NCBI RefSeq assembly: GCF_000143985.1 | Contig: NC_014364.1 | Span: forward strand, 3,224,001 to 3,288,000 | Length of the DNA: 64,000 nt | Direction: 5' to 3' | Origin: Sediminispirochaeta smaragdinae DSM 11293 | GTDB lineage: Bacteria; Spirochaetota; Spirochaetia; DSM-16054; Sediminispirochaetaceae | Shown: positions 59,739-64,000 of the stretch, in pieces | Numbering within the stretch: position 1 is the first letter of the stretch | How the letters are laid out: every line of letters starts with the position of its first letter | Notes under the pieces: model-generated | Told to the model about the DNA's origin: nothing | The model's database searches: none | Seen by the model: only the letters and a program-made list of their open reading frames with translations | Program-made: the position numbers and the translations under genes

Positions 59739-60556
59739 GAAGCAGAACATCTGTTGTCGTAAAATATTTTCTTGCAATTCTCTGCGCCCTGTTGTTTCTC
59801 TTTCCCCTTTATGTGCTTCTGAATACCAGCCTCAAGCCCTTTTCCGAGGTACGAATCAGTGAAATGTGGATTCCGGCACAGCACATCAGTTCAGAAGGCT
59901 TTGTCGAATCCTTTTCGAAACTGCGGGGGAACCTTTTCAACAGCTTTTTGCTGGTCATCCCCGTATCATTCTTTTCTATCCTTTTCGGCTCGTTGAACGG
60001 ATATGTCTTTTCGAAATGGAAATTTCGCTTTTCGAATCTTATTTTCGCGCTTATCATCTTCGGAATGTTCATTCCCTACCAGAGCATCCTCATACCCCTG
60101 GTCCAGTCATTGAATAAGATGGGCCTCTACGGGCACCTGAAGGGGCTCATCATTACCCACATCATCTATGGACTTCCGATATCAACCCTTATGTTCAGAA
60201 ACTACTATGCAAAGCTACCCGATGAGCTGCTTGAGGCGGGAATGCTCGACGGTCTCGGTATCTGGGGTGTTTTTCGAAGAATTATCGGCCCCATATCCGC
60301 ACCGGCAACGGTGGTGGTTCTGATCTGGCAGTTTACAAGCGTCTGGAACGATTTTCTCTTTGCGGTGGTCATTACCCAAAAGCCATCGATTCAGCCGATA
60401 ACGGTGGCCCTGCAGAACCTTGCAGGGAGTCAGGTTATCGAGTGGAACGTTCAGATGGCCGGTGCGCTTATCGCCGCGATTCCCACCCTTTTGGTCTACA
60501 TTTTCCTTGGCAAGTACTTCATCAGGGGGCTTCTCGCAGGATCGGTGAAAGGGTAA
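59735..60556 (+). CDS. sugar ABC transporter permease 2 (CUT1, MalG-like)
   Basis: 273 residues, six membrane helices. N-terminal FLFPLYVLLNTSLKPFSEV and the EAA loop LPDELLEAGMLDGLGIWGVFRRIIGPISAPA identify the MalG-type partner. A GGAGAAGAG site precedes the ATG. The ROK kinase gene follows after 9 bases. Confidence 0.93.
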   Translation: MRSRTSVVVKYFLAILCALLFLFPLYVLLNTSLKPFSEVRISEMWIPAQHISSEGFVESFSKLRGNLFNSFLLVIPVSFFSILFGSLNGYVFSKWKFRFSNLIFALIIFGMFIPYQSILIPLVQSLNKMGLYGHLKGLIITHIIYGLPISTLMFRNYYAKLPDELLEAGMLDGLGIWGVFRRIIGPISAPATVVVLIWQFTSVWNDFLFAVVITQKPSIQPITVALQNLAGSQVIEWNVQMAGALIAAIPTLLVYIFLGKYFIRGLLAGSVKG

Positions 60557-60565
60557 GGTAGGCAC

Positions 60566-61513
60566 ATGGCTTTACAGAACAGTACTCACAAGTTTTTCAT
60601 CGGTATCGATATCGGCGGCACAAAAACGGCGGTTTCTCTCGGCGACGAGGCGGGGAATATTAGAAAAAAGGAGCGCTTTGCCACGGCCGATCACTACGAA
60701 GAGGTGATCGATCAGGCCTGTTCCTCTGTCCGGGCCATGCTGGATTTCGCCTCGCCGCACAAGGTAGAGGCCATAGGGATCAGCTGCGGAGGCCCCCTTG
60801 ATCCGGCAGCCGGTATTATTCAGGCACCGCCGAACCTTCCCACCTGGATCGATGTTCCGGTGGTCGACCTCATTGCACGACGTTTCGATCTTCCTGTCTA
60901 TCTGGAAAACGATGCAAACGCCTGTGCCCTTGCCGAGTGGTATTGGGGTAATGGAAGGGGATGCCGGAATCTGATCTTCCTCACCTTCGGGACAGGGCTT
61001 GGAGCGGGGTTCATTCTCGACGGACGGCTCTATTCGGGAACCAGCGGCCTTGCCGGAGAGGTCGGCCATCTGCGGCTTGCCGAAGAGGGTCCTCTTTGTT
61101 ACGGAAAAGCGGGTTCCTGGGAGGGGTTCTGCAGCGGCAGCGGCATGAGCCGTCTCTACGAGATGAAATTCGGCCGCAGTCTCAGCGCTAAGGAGATCTG
61201 CGACAGGGCGGAAGCAGGAGATGCTCGGGCCTTGGAGGTTACCGACACCACCGCAGAATACCTTGGCCGGGGGCTTGCCCTCCTCGTCGATCTTTTCAAT
61301 CCGGAGCGGGTGATCATCGGAAGCATCTTCTCAAGAAGCGAAGGCCTGTTTCGCAAGCGGATGGAAGCGGTGATGAAAGCGGAAGCCCTGCCCCGCACCT
61401 TCAGCGACTGCAAGGTACTGCCTGCCGGACTTGGGGAACATCTCGGAGACATGGCGGCCCTCGGTGTCGCCATCGGAAAATTACGCCAAAAGGAAGGTTC
61501 TTATGATAGATGA
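60566..61513 (+). CDS. ROK-family sugar kinase
   Basis: 315 residues. ATP-binding DIGGTKTAVSLGDE at the start, catalytic ENDANACALAEWYWG (Asp intact), LTFGTGLGAGFILDGRLYSG and AGEVGHLRLAEEG with the zinc-ligand His. The usual CxCGxxGCxE zinc motif is degenerate (PLCYGKAGSWEGFCSG), which is seen in some ROK hexokinases. It probably phosphorylates the sugar produced by the epimerase. The end overlaps the isomerase gene by 11 bases. Confidence 0.9.
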   Translation: MALQNSTHKFFIGIDIGGTKTAVSLGDEAGNIRKKERFATADHYEEVIDQACSSVRAMLDFASPHKVEAIGISCGGPLDPAAGIIQAPPNLPTWIDVPVVDLIARRFDLPVYLENDANACALAEWYWGNGRGCRNLIFLTFGTGLGAGFILDGRLYSGTSGLAGEVGHLRLAEEGPLCYGKAGSWEGFCSGSGMSRLYEMKFGRSLSAKEICDRAEAGDARALEVTDTTAEYLGRGLALLVDLFNPERVIIGSIFSRSEGLFRKRMEAVMKAEALPRTFSDCKVLPAGLGEHLGDMAALGVAIGKLRQKEGSYDR

Positions 61514-62138
61514 CAAGCATCTGAACGAGCTGATAGAGCGCTATCCGGCCCTTGCCCCGATACAAGAAGCAATCGCATCAAGTGCCGATGCAATGAAGAA
61601 AAGCATCGATGCAGGAGGGAAAATTCTGGTCTGCGGAAACGGAGGAAGCGCCGCCGACGCCGATCACATCGTGGGCGAGCTGATGAAATCCTTCGTAAAA
61701 AAACGACCCATAGCGGATTCCCTGAAACAGGCCCTCCTTGCGGCGGACGCCGCATTGGGCAGTGAGCTTGCAGATTCACTGCAGGGGGGAATTCCGGCGA
61801 TCAGCCTGACCCAGCACACCGCCCTCTCCACCGCCTTTGCAAACGACGTGGATCCGCATATGACCTACGCCCAGCAGACAGCGGTTCTCGGAAATGCGAA
61901 CGACATCTTTATCGGGATATCAACATCGGGAAATGCGAAAAACGTTCGTTATGCGGCAATCTGTGCAAAGGCAAAAGGGCTTACCGTGATCGGCCTTACA
62001 GGAGAAAGCGGCGGCAAACTGAAGGAGCTTTGCGACATCTGCATCACCGTACCGGAAACGGCAACCTTTAAGGTACAGGAGCTTCACCTTCCGGTCTATC
62101 ATACCCTCTGCCTCATGCTCGAAGAGCATTGCTGGTAG
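61503..62138 (+). CDS. GmhA-like phosphosugar isomerase (SIS domain)
   Basis: 211 residues. The SIS fold has GNGGSAADADHIVGELMKSF and IGISTSGNAKNVRYAAICAKAKGLTVIGLTG; the AFANDVDPHMTYAQQ and KVQELHLPVYHTLCLMLEE segments match sedoheptulose-7-phosphate isomerase (GmhA) rather than GlmS or KpsF types. ATG 61503 has an AAGGAAGG site. As the last gene it may act on the phosphorylated product of the ROK or PfkB kinase. GmhA with a PfkB kinase and a HAD phosphatase is also the composition of the heptose-1-phosphate pathway. Confidence 0.9.
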   Translation: MIDDKHLNELIERYPALAPIQEAIASSADAMKKSIDAGGKILVCGNGGSAADADHIVGELMKSFVKKRPIADSLKQALLAADAALGSELADSLQGGIPAISLTQHTALSTAFANDVDPHMTYAQQTAVLGNANDIFIGISTSGNAKNVRYAAICAKAKGLTVIGLTGESGGKLKELCDICITVPETATFKVQELHLPVYHTLCLMLEEHCW

Positions 62139-62145
62139 ATCGGGC

Positions 62146-62328
62146 TCAGCGCCGTCTGATGGCCCCCATGGGGCAAAAACCGACGCAGCGACCGCAGTTG
62201 GTACAACGCTCTGCATCTATTGTGGGTGCGGCAAACCCAGACTGCCGGATGGCACCGGTGGGACAAACCCGTACCGAAGGGCAAGGATGATTCTGCGGAC
62301 ATCGAGCATGAACGACTTCTACGGACAT
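62146..62328 (-). CDS. 4Fe-4S ferredoxin-like protein
   Basis: 60 residues. The C-terminal cluster motif CTNCGRCVGFCPMGAI is complete (CxxCxxCxxxCP). The N-terminal set is irregular (CPQNHPCPSVRVCPTGAI) with wider spacing, so a second cluster may be present in modified form. ATG 62328 has an AGGAGT site. It converges on the sugar locus, with stops 7 bases apart. A short electron carrier; partner unknown. Confidence 0.88.
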   Translation of the reverse strand: MSVEVVHARCPQNHPCPSVRVCPTGAIRQSGFAAPTIDAERCTNCGRCVGFCPMGAIRRR

Positions 62329-62392
62329 AGGTACTCCTGTTGCTTGTTTTGTCGAAAGGGAATTCGACAGGTTATGGTATAATATTTGATTT

Positions 62393-62421
62393 ATACTATA
62401 TAGACGTAATATTATTGTCAA
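62393..62421 (-). promoter_or_regulatory. sigma-70-type promoter of the ferredoxin gene
   Basis: On the minus strand, TTGACA (62416-62421), 17-base spacer and TAGTAT (62393-62398). This leaves a leader of roughly 60 bases before ATG 62328. Confidence 0.55.
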
Positions 62422-62458
62422 GATAGAGGACATGCTATAGCGGCAACGAAAAATCAGC

Positions 62459-64000
62459 TTATTTCGGTATTGTAGTAATAGCGAGTTGAGCTTCGCCTGT
62501 TCGAGGGGCGTCAGCTGAATCACTTTTTCGTAAACCTCTTGCCTGGGCAACAACATCTTTTACGCTATCGAAAATCATATACTGTTCTCCCTCGATAAAG
62601 GTAGGGCGAACCGCCGGTATCGGGGGTGTACCAGAAAAAGCCGTAACAATAAGTCGTTCGACCCCAAGAGGTGGAACAACATCGAAGGAAGACGGATACC
62701 GCACAACACGATTGACTTTATCAATTCCAATGAAAAAGCCTTCCTCAAGAAGTACTTTTTCACCGGTAGCAAGGATATAAGTAATTTGAAGTGTACACGG
62801 TTGGTTTACCCGTATATACAGGTTAAGTTTTTCGCCCTCGATGTAGACCTGGGCATCCTCAGACTTCCCTTTGCTGGTCCATATATCAAGATGAATCCCT
62901 CCGTCGGTCATGGCACCTTCTTCAAATTCCATGAGATCCTGGAGCGCCTGTTCATGATTTTGGGGTTCAAGCCCATAGTTCCGCGGAGCAGAATTACGGG
63001 GAAAGGTTGCGGAGACGCTTCCGACAACATTGGCGGGTTGCTGAGACAAGCGTACAAGAGTAAACAGCTCTACGTCATCGGTATGAATCCAGTAAGAGCC
63101 CTGAACGATGTACTGCGTATTCCCTTTCGGCAATTTTTCATTCAAAAGACCGGAAAGTTTGACAGCAACATACTGACCAAAGGGACTGGAAAAATCGGTC
63201 TGCTGGTACGTAAAAGCGGGAGAAAGAAAGTTCCCGGAAGAAAGCCCTTGTTTTTTCAATAAGATAACGATTTTCTCAAGAGCTTCATCAAACGAATCCG
63301 AAGCAAGACCCATGAGCGTATCGATTTTCTGCCGAAGCTCCTGCTCAAGGGCAGTTACATCGTCCCAATTCTTCATTGAGGAAGTATCTAAACCTGCAAA
63401 GAAAGCAGGAAGTGTCGAAGGTGACAGGGTATGGACGAGTGAATATGATTCATAAAGCTTGTCGAATTCCGGAAGACACAAAAGATAGGCCTCTGCTGCT
63501 GCGGCATTATCTCCGCGCCGTTCCTTCTCGCCGGCATCTTTGACCGATAGGAGTATCCGATTCGAAGAGGAGCGGGCCAAATCCGAAAACTCACTTATCA
63601 GTGTCGCTCGCTTTACATATGCTAAGGCATAGGAGATTCCCTCATATTCTTTAACAAGAAATGCGACATTCGGCAACTGAAGCGAAGCCGTACTTTTCGT
63701 AACACTGGAAACATAGGAGCTACTATGCAGAGCTGAAGCGGATTGCCGACTGGTGACCTCACTTGTAATCCTTACCCTGATTTTGCGAACCAAATCATCC
63801 ATAGCCTGGGTCTTTGCCTGCTCAAGAGCATCGGAACCAAGAGTCTTTGATTCCCCCATTCCAAAACCAGTAAGAATATCTTCACCGAACGGACTACGTA
63901 CGCCATAGGAGGAAACCCATAGGGGAACTCCAGCCTCTTGGAAAATGCTATCATGCAATGGCATCCCCGACTGAGAAAACAACAGCATGTTACTCAATAA
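62459..64000 (-). CDS. DUF4384-like surface/lipoprotein (N-terminus cut by window edge)
   Basis: About 513 residues are visible and the frame is open to the edge, so the true start and any signal peptide lie outside. The first part resembles LPP20-type domains (MGESKTLGSDALEQAKTQAMDDLVRKIRVRITSEVTS). A helical middle follows (ALEQELRQKIDTLMGLASDSFDEALEKIVILL). A DUF4384-like beta domain forms the C-terminal third (DAQVYIEGEKLNLYIRVNQPCTLQITYILATGEKVLLEEGFF). Such proteins are exported and bind the envelope; the molecular role is unknown. It is upstream of the ferredoxin gene but has about 130 bases and a separate promoter between. Confidence 0.8.
   Translation of the reverse strand, partial: LLSNMLLFSQSGMPLHDSIFQEAGVPLWVSSYGVRSPFGEDILTGFGMGESKTLGSDALEQAKTQAMDDLVRKIRVRITSEVTSRQSASALHSSSYVSSVTKSTASLQLPNVAFLVKEYEGISYALAYVKRATLISEFSDLARSSSNRILLSVKDAGEKERRGDNAAAAEAYLLCLPEFDKLYESYSLVHTLSPSTLPAFFAGLDTSSMKNWDDVTALEQELRQKIDTLMGLASDSFDEALEKIVILLKKQGLSSGNFLSPAFTYQQTDFSSPFGQYVAVKLSGLLNEKLPKGNTQYIVQGSYWIHTDDVELFTLVRLSQQPANVVGSVSATFPRNSAPRNYGLEPQNHEQALQDLMEFEEGAMTDGGIHLDIWTSKGKSEDAQVYIEGEKLNLYIRVNQPCTLQITYILATGEKVLLEEGFFIGIDKVNRVVRYPSSFDVVPPLGVERLIVTAFSGTPPIPAVRPTFIEGEQYMIFDSVKDVVAQARGLRKSDSADAPRTGEAQLAITTIPK

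Noticed and set aside
1-64000. CRISPR arrays, rRNA operons, riboswitches, phage or conjugation genes
   Set aside because: No regularly spaced repeats, rRNA segments or recognisable riboswitch cores were seen; the dispersed repeats are far apart and not array-like.

Overview
The window looks like chromosome of a free-living anaerobic spirochaete, closest in style to Spirochaeta/Sediminispirochaeta. This is inferred from gene content and order: many binding-protein-dependent transporters whose binding proteins share an A-[GN]-G-Q mature start, a 7TMR-DISM receptor, an anaerobic (Cys-type) sulfatase with its radical-SAM maturase, and nitrogen-fixation accessory genes. No database comparison was possible.

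Layout. (1) 1-5466: nitrogen-fixation support. A NifA-type activator (cut by the left edge) overlaps the end of nifV (homocitrate synthase); divergent from them is modABC (molybdate uptake). Both sides of the divergent region carry sigma-54 -24/-12 promoters, and paired palindromes and direct repeats lie between them. (2) 5471-12658: an amide/peptide hydrolase island (creatininase family, SSS symporter, RpiR regulator, isoaspartyl dipeptidase, NIF3 protein, M20 amidohydrolase) bracketed by two 120-bp direct repeats that differ at one base. (3) 12739-18199: methyltransferase/PadR pair, a small inverted-repeat element, a LysE exporter, an AraC remnant, and a solute-binding-protein/histidine-kinase sensor pair. 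(4) 18600-26060: an RbsABC-type importer with a UroD-like methyltransferase, bracketed by LacI and ROK regulators. (5) 26192-27360: an insertion-sequence-end-like fragment, a dispersed repeat and an Rpn-family nuclease. (6) 27457-35446: a sulfate-ester module (TctABC uptake, cytoplasmic sulfatase, maturase, TauE exporter, LysR regulator). (7) 35482-39180: CmpB-HD fusion, tRNA-Arg(CCG), rhomboid protease, 7TMR-DISM-LuxR receptor. (8) 39303-48020: housekeeping block with a 55-residue zinc-ribbon-like protein, prfA, prmC, Rel, a hypothetical gene, an MFS transporter, ychF and sbcB. (9) 48288-51674: ArsR-controlled permease/thioredoxin pair and an MFS carrier. (10) 51825-62138: a LacI-controlled sugar locus with an unusual enzyme set: PfkB-HAD fusion, deoxyhypusine-synthase-like protein, AGE-family epimerase, ABC importer, ROK kinase and GmhA-like isomerase. 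(11) 62146-64000: ferredoxin and a DUF4384-like surface protein cut by the right edge.

The strongest candidates for something undescribed are the sugar locus at 53127-62138, the four-copy structured repeat family (5471, 12539, 26317, 48031), the double sigma-54 control region at 2415-2921 with an apparently leaderless nifV, and the self-contained sulfate-ester import/desulfation/export module.
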